This document shows, piece after piece, positions 1 through 5,934 of a DNA stretch of 12,551 nucleotides. A model generated the notes under the pieces. It did no database searches. It was not told where the DNA came from and worked only from the letters and a program-made list of their open reading frames with translations. This DNA is from Candidatus Omnitrophota bacterium (GTDB taxonomy: Bacteria; Omnitrophota; Gorgyraeia; Gygaellales; UBA12090). The translations under genes and the position numbers were made by a program. Each line of letters starts with the position of its first letter. Within the stretch, counting starts at the first letter, position 1. Location: assembly GCA_003510525.1 (NCBI GenBank), contig DOMD01000076.1:378-12928 (forward strand), read 5' to 3'.

Positions 1-908
1 GCGTATTGGTTGATCGCCCGGGTCAGCGCGGATTTAAATCCGGATAAATGCGTGCCGCCCTCAACTGTATTGATGTTATTGGCAAAGGAAAAGATGTTTT
101 CGGAATAGCCGTCGTTGTATTGCAGGGCCGCCTCCAGAATTATCCCTTCCTTTTCTTTGACAAAATAAACCGCCTTATTATGCAGAGGATTTTTGTTCTG
201 ATTTAAATAATCCACAAACGAAACGATCCCCCCGGAAAACTTAAACTCTGCCGCTTTATCATGCCTCTGGTCGGCAATGGTTATCTCTAAGCCTTTATTC
301 AAAAAGGCCAATTCTCTCAGGCGCCCGGATAAAGTATCGTAAGAATACTCAATGGCGCTAAATATCTCTTTATCGGCCTTAAAGGTAACCTTGGTGCCGG
401 TATGTTTGGCCTTGCCGATAACCGTAAGCTTAGAAACGGTTTTGCCTTTTTCATAGCGCTGATGATACACCTTGCCGTCACGCCTGACCTCCACCTCCAG
501 CCACTCGGAAAGGGCGTTGACCACGCTCACCCCCACCCCGTGCAGGCCTCCGGAGACCTTGTAAGCCGCGTGGTCAAACTTGCCCCCGGCATGCAGCATA
601 GTTAAGACCACCTCCACCGCCGGTTTTTTCTCGGTTTTATGGATATCCACCGGTATACCCCGGCCGTTATCGCTGACACTGACACTATTATCCGAATTAA
701 CCACTACCTCTATCTTAGTGCAGTGTCCGGCCAGGGCCTCATCCACGGAATTATCCACCACCTCATATACCAGATGGTGCAGGCCGCGGGTGTAGGTATC
801 TCCGATATACATGGCCGGCCGCTTACGCACCGCCTCAATACCCTCCAACACCTGGATGGTGGCGGCATCATAACTATGATCTTTTTTTTCTTTCTGCTCT
901 TGGCTCAT
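1..908 (-). CDS. gyrB: DNA gyrase subunit B, N-terminal part (runs off the left edge)
   Basis: This is the ATPase subunit of DNA gyrase, which with GyrA introduces negative supercoils in the cytoplasm. About 302 N-terminal codons are visible, and the C-terminal part lies beyond base 1. The GHKL ATPase motifs are clear: [10 protein letters not shown] near residue 29, [14 protein letters not shown] with the catalytic Glu49 and Mg-binding Asn53, DNGRGIP at 80-86, LHAGGKFD at 105-112 and GGLHGVG at 120-126. The transducer domain follows from about residue 220. The ATG at 906-908 gives a normal short N-terminus. No strong ribosome binding site precedes it; the leader is a tandem TTAAGAA-type repeat. 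The gene follows dciA after a 75-nt gap, the usual position of gyrB in an origin cluster. Family identity is certain. GyrB rather than ParE is chosen from context and motif fit. Confidence 0.96.
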   Translation of the reverse strand, partial: MSQEQKEKKDHSYDAATIQVLEGIEAVRKRPAMYIGDTYTRGLHHLVYEVVDNSVDEALAGHCTKIEVVVNSDNSVSVSDNGRGIPVDIHKTEKKPAVEVVLTMLHAGGKFDHAAYKVSGGLHGVGVSVVNALSEWLEVEVRRDGKVYHQRYEKGKTVSKLTVIGKAKHTGTKVTFKADKEIFSAIEYSYDTLSGRLRELAFLNKGLEITIADQRHDKAAEFKFSGGIVSFVDYLNQNKNPLHNKAVYFVKEKEGIILEAALQYNDGYSENIFSFANNINTVEGGTHLSGFKSALTRAINQY

Positions 909-909
909 T

Positions 910-937
910 TTCTTAACTCTTAGTTCTTAATTCTTAG
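910..937. repeat. Four tandem 7-bp units in the gyrB leader
   Basis: The plus strand reads TTCTTAA, CTCTTAG, TTCTTAA, TTCTTAG without a gap. This is also two 14-bp units that differ at one position. The array ends one base before the gyrB start codon, so it occupies the place of the ribosome binding site. Its purine-rich transcript (AAGAG/AAGAA) might act as a weak one. It could equally be a slippage-prone or dispersed intergenic repeat. Confidence 0.75.
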
Positions 938-944
938 CTCTGGC

Positions 945-964
945 TTTGGCTATAGGAAGCCAAA
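945..964. other. Small hairpin between dciA and gyrB
   Basis: TTTGGCT and AGCCAAA form a perfect 7-bp stem around the 6-nt loop ATAGGA. No T run follows on the minus strand, so it is not a canonical intrinsic terminator. It could be an RNA processing or attenuation structure in the dciA-gyrB transcript, or chance. Confidence 0.4.
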
Positions 965-983
965 CCATTGCCTTGCTGGCTTA

Positions 984-1286
984 TTAGCTCTGCTTCACCG
1001 GCCCAATCCTTAAACGAATTTCGCTAATTATATCTTTTCCCGCCTTTTCTTGCAAGACTTTTAATAATTTCGCTTTTTTTAAATTCAATGAATACATCCG
1101 CGCCGGAGAATCTACGCGCAGGGTTAAAACCTTATCTTTAAAATCCCAGGGCTGGATATGCCGCGATTCTTTTTCATCCAGTTCTGAATTTAATATCTCG
1201 TAAATTACCTGCTGTTGGTTTTTTTGGGAAGAGCATATCTGGTGAAAAACAGCCTCCAGGGTTTTGGCTATCGGCTCCGCCTTCAT
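984..1286 (-). CDS. dciA: DUF721 / DciA family replicative helicase loader
   Basis: This 100-residue protein matches the DUF721 (DciA) family in size, in pattern and in genomic place. DciA proteins help load or operate the DnaB replicative helicase in bacteria that lack DnaC or DnaI. Visible features are an amphipathic N-terminal helix (about 1-30), the central WDF.DKVLTLRVDSPARMYSLNLKKAKLL segment (about 47-75) typical of the family's small alpha/beta domain, and a short tail ending in RLRIGP. The ATG at 1284-1286 lies only 6 nt after the dnaN stop, and no clear Shine-Dalgarno is visible, so translational coupling to dnaN is likely. recF, which often separates dnaN from this gene, is absent. 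The family call rests on pattern and synteny; helicase loading is inferred from the family. Confidence 0.8.
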   Translation of the reverse strand: MKAEPIAKTLEAVFHQICSSQKNQQQVIYEILNSELDEKESRHIQPWDFKDKVLTLRVDSPARMYSLNLKKAKLLKVLQEKAGKDIISEIRLRIGPVKQS

Positions 1287-1292
1287 CTTATT

Positions 1293-2381
1293 TTACAACC
1301 TCATCGGCAGGACTACATAGAGATAACCGTCCGCGCGGAGGACCCCGGGTTTTTCCGGATCAGTAACCTCAAAATTCACCACTATCTCCTGGAGGTTCTT
1401 CAAGACATCAATTAAATAGGCCGGATTAAAACCCACAATCAATTCCTTTCCCGAATACTCTGAAGACAGCTCTTCCCGGGATTCGCCTATATCCGGAGTT
1501 GATTTGGAAACCACTAATTTATTTTTAAACACCTCGAGTTTAGCTACCTGATAATCCTGGGTGGATAAGATCGCCGCTCTCTTTAAAACCAGTAAAAACT
1601 TTTCCCGGTTTAGCTTGATTTTATCTTTTTGTTCCTGAGGCACAACCTGTTTATAACTGGGAAACTGCCCTTCGATAAGCCGGGAAATAATATGCACCGG
1701 GCCTAAATCAAACAAAACCTGATTTTCACCTAACACAATCAAAACATCCCCCTCATCTTTTAAGTTTCGGTTTAATTCATTAATGGTTTTAATGGGCACA
1801 ATCATGCTTATTTGCCGGTTAATTCCGGTGTTAATGTTTTTTTCTATAATCGCCAACCTTCTTCCATCTGTGGCTATCAGGCTGATTTTATTATTTTCCA
1901 CCTCAAAAAGTATTCCGTTTAAGACATAACGGGTTTCATCTTTAGAGGCGGCAAAGCTGGTTTTAATAAACATTTCTTTTAAAAGCGGTTGTCTTATTTT
2001 TATAGCCTCTTTATCTTTAAACTCCGGAAGTTTAGGAAATTCATCCTTAGGAAGCCCGGAAATCTTAAACTCGCAATTTTCGGTCTGTATGGTAACCATA
2101 TTATTCTTTTTAACACTTAAGGTTACATTACCATCCGGTAATTCATGAATAATATCAGAAAATCTCTTAGTATGCACTGTTATGGAGCCGTTTTCCACAA
2201 TTTCCACAGGGTATTCACAGGATATTCCTACATCTAAATCTGTGGTTACCATCTTAAGTTTTCCATTGCCTGCCTCTAAAAGCATATTAGATAATATAGG
2301 TAGATTCACTTTAGAACCTACTATATTATGCACAATTTGAATACCGTTAAACAGGGTTTCTTTGGTGGTTTGGAATTTCAT
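1293..2381 (-). CDS. dnaN: DNA polymerase III beta sliding clamp
   Basis: This 362-residue protein is the ring-shaped processivity clamp that tethers DNA polymerase III to DNA. The length matches the family (about 366 in E. coli). It has the three repeated clamp folds: an N-terminal domain that starts MKFQTTKETLFNGIQIV, a middle domain beginning near residue 128 with IKTSFAASKDETRYVLNGILFE, and a C-terminal domain that ends in the conserved YVVLPMRL. The ATG at 2379-2381 is fixed by a strong GGAGG at 2386-2390, 4 nt upstream. It lies 218 nt downstream of dnaA across an AT-rich gap and is followed almost directly by dciA. Its 5' coding part contains three DnaA-box-like nonamers at 2191-2219, which may be coincidental. 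Confidence 0.98.
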   Translation of the reverse strand: MKFQTTKETLFNGIQIVHNIVGSKVNLPILSNMLLEAGNGKLKMVTTDLDVGISCEYPVEIVENGSITVHTKRFSDIIHELPDGNVTLSVKKNNMVTIQTENCEFKISGLPKDEFPKLPEFKDKEAIKIRQPLLKEMFIKTSFAASKDETRYVLNGILFEVENNKISLIATDGRRLAIIEKNINTGINRQISMIVPIKTINELNRNLKDEGDVLIVLGENQVLFDLGPVHIISRLIEGQFPSYKQVVPQEQKDKIKLNREKFLLVLKRAAILSTQDYQVAKLEVFKNKLVVSKSTPDIGESREELSSEYSGKELIVGFNPAYLIDVLKNLQEIVVNFEVTDPEKPGVLRADGYLYVVLPMRL

Positions 2382-2431
2382 TATGCCTCCGGGTAAGTAT
2401 TACTATTATATATTATATTAATTGATATAAA

Positions 2432-2449
2432 TAGTATTAGTAGTAATAG
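2432..2449 (+). promoter_or_regulatory. DnaA-trio-like triplet run
   Basis: The plus strand reads TAG TAT TAG TAG TAA TAG and is followed by GGG. Phased TAG-type triplets next to a short GC patch resemble the DnaA-trio element that lets DnaA load on single-stranded DNA at origins such as that of Bacillus subtilis. An adjacent consensus DnaA box is not visible, so the call is tentative. Confidence 0.35.
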
Positions 2450-2516
2450 GGTTACATTTCTGTTAAAAACGGACACCTTTGTTAAAACTTTAAGTTAAAA
2501 AGAGCGAATTTTCCTA

Positions 2517-2536
2517 CTCATTTAAGCTCGTTTAAG
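2517..2536. repeat. Tandem 10-bp repeat in the dnaA-dnaN gap
   Basis: CTCATTTAAG is followed directly by CTCGTTTAAG, 9 of 10 bases identical. The period is close to one helical turn, as in iteron-like protein-binding arrays. No known binding protein can be assigned. Confidence 0.5.
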
Positions 2537-2580
2537 AAAAAAACCATTCATAAAAAACCGTTGAAAACAACCACAATTTA

Positions 2581-2610
2581 CTGTTAACTTGCTGTTAATT
2601 TACTGTTTAA
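2581..2610. repeat. Three CTGTT(T)AA words at 11-bp spacing across the dnaA stop
   Basis: CTGTTAA starts at 2581 and 2592, and CTGTTTAA starts at 2603, an exact 11-bp period. The array covers the dnaA stop codon at 2600-2602. It may be a phased binding site; the sequence does not match the standard DnaA box. Chance in AT-rich DNA remains possible. Confidence 0.4.
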
Positions 2611-3925
2611 TCTTACGAATCAATTTTTCTATATCTGATTTTAGTTTTGCGTCCCCCAGGAGATTTTTTTTGACTTTATTATAAGAATGCAGCACTGTGG
2701 TATGGTCTTTGCCGCCAAAGTACCCCCCTATTTCCGGCAGGGAAAAGTTAGTCAACTCCCGGGTTAAATACATAGCTATCTGGCGGGCAAAAACTGTATT
2801 TTTATCCCTCTTGTTTCCTTTTATATCCTGTGGGTTGAGGTTGAAAAAAATCCCCACCTCTTTTTGGACCAAGTCCGCAGTAACCAATTTATTGTTTTCT
2901 TTAAGAAAATCCTTTAAAACCTCTTTGGCTAATTCCAAAGAGATGGGTTTGTTTTCCAGTAAAGAGTAAGCCATCACCCGGATTAACGCCCCTTCTAATT
3001 CCCGGATATTGGTTTTGACCGTCTCCGCGATAAAGAATACCACCTCATCCGAAATGTGAGTAGGTTCGTGCTCTATCTTCTTTTTTAAAATTGCCACCCG
3101 GGTTTCAAAATCCGGAGGCTGGACATCAGTTACCAGCCCCCAGCCGAATCGCGAAACTAAGCGCTCCTCAAGATTAGGAATATCTTTGGGGTTGCGGTCT
3201 GAGGAGATGATTATTTGTTTATGGGCATCATGAAGGGTGTTAAAGGTGTGGAAAAATTCTTCCTGGGTGGATTCTTTTCCGGCGATAAAATGCACATCAT
3301 CTATAACCAGGACGTCGGCATTACGGTATTTTTGGCGAAAGCGCGCGGTGGAGTGGTGTTGGATGGCGCTGATCAGCTCATTAGTGAATTTTTCCGAAGG
3401 GATGTAGCAGATGTTAGAGTTCCTGTCTTTTTTTAATACCGAGTGACAAATTGCCTGCATTAGGTGGGTTTTACCCAAGCCCACCCCGCCGTAGATAAAA
3501 AGAGGGTTATACACTTTAGCCGGTGATTCGCTCACTGCCACCGAGGCCGCGTGGGAAAAACGGTTGGATGAGCCAACGATGAAGTTTTCGAAAGTGTAGC
3601 GGGGATTAAGGTTTAGCCGGGGGAGCGTTTTTTCGGGAAATGGGTCGTTTTTGGCCGGCTCAGTGTCTGTTTTTAGGGCCGCCGGTTTAACACAGAGTTC
3701 TATTTTTATCGCGCCGCCGGCGAATTTTTTCAAAAACTCCTCTATTCGTCCCAGATAATTTTTAGCAATCCAGTTTTTAGAAAATTCATCCGAAGCGCCC
3801 AAGGTTAAGACTCCGGGGTTATTCTCTTGAGGCTGAAGCCGGTTTATCCAGGCTTCATAAGCCGCGTCTCCGATATCCTCCTGGAGGGCTCTTTTAGTTT
3901 TTGACCAGGCTTCTATTAGATCCAT
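2600..3925 (-). CDS. dnaA: Chromosomal replication initiator protein DnaA
   Basis: DnaA binds origin DNA, oligomerises with ATP and opens the duplex. This 441-residue protein has all four domains: domain I at about 1-80, a short linker domain II at about 81-105, the AAA+ domain III at about 106-325, and DNA-binding domain IV at about 345-441. Walker A is GGVGLGKT at 146-153. Walker B is VLVIDD at 205-210, followed by VHF. The arginine finger region is VSRFGWG around Arg259. The signature helix-turn-helix is GGKDHTTVLHS at 404-414, with Lys where Arg is common. The ATG at 3923-3925 fits the usual domain I start, but no Shine-Dalgarno is seen upstream. Two DnaA-box-like sites and a TATATT -10-like word lie just upstream, which suggests autoregulation. 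Confidence 0.98.
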   Translation of the reverse strand: MDLIEAWSKTKRALQEDIGDAAYEAWINRLQPQENNPGVLTLGASDEFSKNWIAKNYLGRIEEFLKKFAGGAIKIELCVKPAALKTDTEPAKNDPFPEKTLPRLNLNPRYTFENFIVGSSNRFSHAASVAVSESPAKVYNPLFIYGGVGLGKTHLMQAICHSVLKKDRNSNICYIPSEKFTNELISAIQHHSTARFRQKYRNADVLVIDDVHFIAGKESTQEEFFHTFNTLHDAHKQIIISSDRNPKDIPNLEERLVSRFGWGLVTDVQPPDFETRVAILKKKIEHEPTHISDEVVFFIAETVKTNIRELEGALIRVMAYSLLENKPISLELAKEVLKDFLKENNKLVTADLVQKEVGIFFNLNPQDIKGNKRDKNTVFARQIAMYLTRELTNFSLPEIGGYFGGKDHTTVLHSYNKVKKNLLGDAKLKSDIEKLIRKIKQ

Positions 3926-3943
3926 AATAGGGTGAGGCTCGAC

Positions 3944-3972
3944 GTTTCCACAATATACACAGTTTTTCCACA
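3944..3972 (+). promoter_or_regulatory. Two DnaA-box-like nonamers upstream of dnaA
   Basis: GTTTCCACA at 3944-3952 and TTTTCCACA at 3964-3972 have the same orientation, with starts 20 bp (about two helical turns) apart. They differ from TTATCCACA at two and one positions. They sit 19-47 nt upstream of the dnaA start, so they could serve autoregulation of dnaA, be part of the origin, or both. Confidence 0.5.
3952..3957 (-). promoter_or_regulatory. Possible -10 element of the dnaA promoter
   Basis: On the minus strand TATATT (one mismatch to TATAAT) lies about 26 nt upstream of the dnaA ATG, between the two DnaA-box-like sites. No good -35 hexamer is seen at 16-18 nt, so the promoter call is weak. 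DnaA bound at the flanking sites would overlap it. Confidence 0.28.
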
Positions 3973-3995
3973 GGCTCAGAGAACAAAAAGGCCCC

Positions 3996-4078
3996 CGTTT
4001 TTAATAAAAAACGTGTTTTTGCGCTTTGTAGATGGTTTAATAACGCGGAATACACTTATTGCAGGACAAAAAGTGTAT
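3996..4078. repeat. Two inverted repeats upstream of dnaA
   Basis: CGTTTTT at 3996-4002 pairs with AAAAACG at 4007-4013 around a 4-nt loop. ATACACTT at 4050-4057 pairs with AAGTGTAT at 4071-4078 around a 13-nt spacer and is followed on the plus strand by a run of T at 4080-4085. They lie in the 258-nt gap between dnaA and the next gene, which contains no gene I can support. They could be operators, origin structure or an RNA hairpin of the dnaA leader. Confidence 0.35.
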
Positions 4079-4150
4079 ATTTTTTAAGGAGTTAAGGCCC
4101 TAACACCTAAAATAATTATATCAGGATTACAGTATTAGGCAAGGAAAATT

Positions 4151-4190
4151 ATCCTAAAATCGCGGCTCAGGGAAGGGTTAGTTTTAGGAT
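4151..4190 (-). terminator. Possible terminator at the end of the pilus/signalling gene run
   Basis: ATCCTAAAA at 4151-4159 and TTTTAGGAT at 4182-4190 are perfect 9-bp inverted repeats that flank a 22-nt loop. The promoter-proximal arm overlaps the stop codon of the MshEN-PilZ gene, and on the minus strand the stem is followed by AATTTTCC. The stem is AT-rich, the loop large and the T run short, so termination would be inefficient. Confidence 0.4.
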
Positions 4191-5002
4191 TTGACTAAGC
4201 CGAAGAGTTGATCGCGGGCGGTATCTGGGATTTGGGTGAACTTTATGCCCAGGAAATACTTTTTGTCTTTCTCCATCCGGCAGTAGACAATTTCCCCCTC
4301 GGTTTTTATGGCCGGGGAATCCGGGGGCAAAAATTCCAAGCATATAGGGAGTCCTTTAGGAAGAAATAAGAGTATTTCCAGGCCTAAGGCGGCGCCGTTC
4401 TTAGAAATATCCCGGCTTTGGCTGTTGATAGGCAGGGAGCAGGGCGATACCAGCGAGGCGTCCTTAATATTAATATTTACCGGAATATTTAGAGGAAGCC
4501 TTTCTGACTCGCGCCAGAATGGCAGGCCGGAAAGCGGGGGCTGTTTAACTATGAATTTTTCAAACGCGAAGATTTTATCCTCCGGCCCATAATAAAAATC
4601 CAGGGCCTTGAGTATGGAATAGGCGGGGCTGGCCAAGGGTTCGATTTCCAGGCCGCATAACTTGGCCAGGCTGTCTATTGACGCGGTATCTAAAGGGTTG
4701 GCGCAGGCGGCAAACAGGGCGGCGTTAACCTTAAACAAAGGAAAAATCAAATTCTGGCGGCAGAAATCTTCATTGACAAGATTAAGGACGTCCGGATTTA
4801 TTTTGTAATCGGCGATTCGCGCGTAAGGGATTCCGCTTTCCCGGGCGAAGAATACACAAAGGTCATCCGGCGAAAGAAAACTTAATTTTACCAGTGTTCC
4901 CCAGAGTGATTTTTTGCATCTTTGTGCTTCCTCTTTGGCGCGGAGCAGTTGTTGGGGAGTAATCCAGCCGGATTGGATAAGCTTGTCTTCTAAGCTGGGC
5001 AT
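4184..5002 (-). CDS. MshEN (GspE N-terminal) - PilZ fusion protein, likely c-di-GMP sensor
   Basis: This 272-residue cytoplasmic protein joins two domains. Residues about 1-140 resemble the N-terminal MshEN/T2SSE_N domain of GspE/PilB ATPases (compare the LIQSGWITPQQL and LSFLSPDDL helical repeats), but no ATPase domain follows. Residues about 163-270 form a PilZ domain with both c-di-GMP motifs: RESER at 164-168 and DISKNG at 198-203. PilZ binds c-di-GMP, and some MshEN domains do too; here the MshEN RLG motif is not obvious. The ATG at 5000-5002 is 1 nt after the REC gene stop, with GGAGG at 5014-5018. Context suggests that it couples c-di-GMP to the pilus/secretion ATPase, perhaps by mimicking or binding the motor's N-terminal domain; that is inference. 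Confidence 0.75.
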   Translation of the reverse strand: MPSLEDKLIQSGWITPQQLLRAKEEAQRCKKSLWGTLVKLSFLSPDDLCVFFARESGIPYARIADYKINPDVLNLVNEDFCRQNLIFPLFKVNAALFAACANPLDTASIDSLAKLCGLEIEPLASPAYSILKALDFYYGPEDKIFAFEKFIVKQPPLSGLPFWRESERLPLNIPVNINIKDASLVSPCSLPINSQSRDISKNGAALGLEILLFLPKGLPICLEFLPPDSPAIKTEGEIVYCRMEKDKKYFLGIKFTQIPDTARDQLFGLVKS

Positions 5003-5003
5003 T

Positions 5004-5570
5004 TTACTTTGCCCCTCCGGGGTAGTATTTTTTCAGGAATTCAGATAATGTTTCCGAGACCTTTTGCTCATCAATGATATATAAGCCGGCCTTGGTTAAT
5101 TCATTCTGAGGCAGTTGATATTTTTTCTGTACCGCGGTCAGGGCCTCGGATTGCTGTTTGGCGATATTCAGCAGGACGCGGTTGTCCTTAAGGATGTCAT
5201 AATACTCCAGTCCTTGCCGGACGATCAGCTTCAGGTCTTCGTTTTCCCAGGGCTTGGTGATAAAACGGTAAAGCTGGCCGTTGTTAATGGCTTTGATGGC
5301 GCTCTCCAGATCGGGATAGCCGGTGAGTAACATCCGGATAGTGTCCGGATAGGACTGCTTTACCTTGATTAAAAAGTCTATCCCGGATATGGTGGGCAGT
5401 TTATTATCCGAGATGATTAAATCCGCCCCGGAGATGCCTTTGAGCTTATCCCAGGCCTCATTGGCGTCGCCTGCGGTGTAGATTTCCCGGTCATCCTGGC
5501 GCAATAACCGCGAGATGCTGCTCAGGATATTTTGTTCATCGTCAACCAGCAGAATTTTATGTTTTAGCAC
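5004..5570 (-). CDS. Response regulator (REC domain, no DNA-binding output)
   Basis: This 188-residue protein has an N-terminal receiver domain (about 4-122): acidic pocket Asp10/Asp11, phosphoacceptor Asp55 in LIISDNKLP, Thr83 in LLTGY and Lys106 in FITKPW. The NGQLYRFITKPW segment is like receivers that precede HD-GYP phosphodiesterases, but no such domain follows. The tail of about 65 residues is helical and polar, without a helix-turn-helix or enzyme motif, so the output is probably protein-protein contact. The start is GTG at 5568-5570, supported by GGAGG at 5577-5581 with 6-nt spacing, and it overlaps the PilZ gene by 14 nt. The partner is presumably the histidine kinase two genes upstream. 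An alternative reading is a degenerate regulator that lost an output domain. Confidence 0.88.
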   Translation of the reverse strand: MLKHKILLVDDEQNILSSISRLLRQDDREIYTAGDANEAWDKLKGISGADLIISDNKLPTISGIDFLIKVKQSYPDTIRMLLTGYPDLESAIKAINNGQLYRFITKPWENEDLKLIVRQGLEYYDILKDNRVLLNIAKQQSEALTAVQKKYQLPQNELTKAGLYIIDEQKVSETLSEFLKKYYPGGAK

Positions 5571-5934
5571 CTTTGTCCTCCGCTTGTTTGATCATATCTT
5601 CAATAGAAAGCTTGGCCGCTGAAGGGGTCATCTTGGTAAACATAATCCCCATTCCCGGCGGCTGAATCTCGCCTTTTTCATTTTTGGTTGGTTTTGACCG
5701 GCTCCAGGCCACTACCCCCTCGGCGTGGACTATTTTTTTGTGGGGCTCTTTTCCCAGCTCGAACATTACCTCTATTTTGGTCTTGGGAGGCTCAATCTTA
5801 TCGGTCGCCACAAACATCCCTCCGGCGGAAACATCCTGGGCCTCAATCATCTGCCAGAAGCTGTTACTGCGGTATTCTACCGAGAGTTTTAAAATTGCCC
5901 TTTTGTGTTTTCTCTGCTCTTCCCAATTAGTCAT
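5557..5934 (-). CDS. Stand-alone PilZ domain protein
   Basis: This 125-residue single-domain protein has the c-di-GMP motifs RKHKR (RxxxR, residues 8-12) and DVSAGG (DxSxxG, 34-39), followed by beta strands MFVAT, KIEVMFEL, AEGVVAWSR and GMGIMFTKM typical of PilZ. It resembles the pilus- and motility-associated PilZ adaptors found in Deltaproteobacteria. The ATG at 5932-5934 overlaps the kinase stop as ATGA and has GGAGG 4 nt upstream (5939-5943), so it is translationally coupled. It sits between the kinase and its likely receiver partner, which suggests that one transcript makes both phosphorelay and c-di-GMP inputs. Its binding partner is unknown; the GspE/PilB motor is the obvious candidate by context. 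Confidence 0.9.
   Translation of the reverse strand: MTNWEEQRKHKRAILKLSVEYRSNSFWQMIEAQDVSAGGMFVATDKIEPPKTKIEVMFELGKEPHKKIVHAEGVVAWSRSKPTKNEKGEIQPPGMGIMFTKMTPSAAKLSIEDMIKQAEDKGAKT
5577..5581 (-). promoter_or_regulatory. Ribosome binding site that sets the GTG start of the REC gene
   Basis: GGAGG on the minus strand lies 6 nt before the GTG start at 5568-5570, inside the 3' end of the PilZ gene. It is the main evidence for a GTG start and a 14-nt gene overlap. Confidence 0.7.

Larger units (their letters stand above)
2382..2599. other. AT-rich dnaA-dnaN intergenic region, candidate origin unwinding region
   Basis: This gap is strongly AT-rich, especially 2400-2450, and sits where many bacteria have their DNA unwinding element. 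It contains a run of TAG-type triplets (2432-2449), a tandem CTC(A/G)TTTAAG pair (2517-2536), and CTGTTAA-type words that recur at 2581, 2592 and 2603. Related TGTTAAAA words occur at 2461 and 2480. No exact TTATNCACA DnaA box is visible in it. The dnaN ribosome binding site is at 2386-2390. The origin assignment is inference from position, composition and the GC-skew change. Confidence 0.45.

Noticed and set aside
711..760. TTATCCACC, a near DnaA box in gyrB
   Set aside because: It encodes the conserved VVDNSVDEA motif of GyrB and stands alone, so coding constraint explains it.
3926..4183. rpmH or another small gene upstream of dnaA
   Set aside because: No RpmH-like basic peptide or convincing small open frame with a ribosome binding site is seen in this gap.
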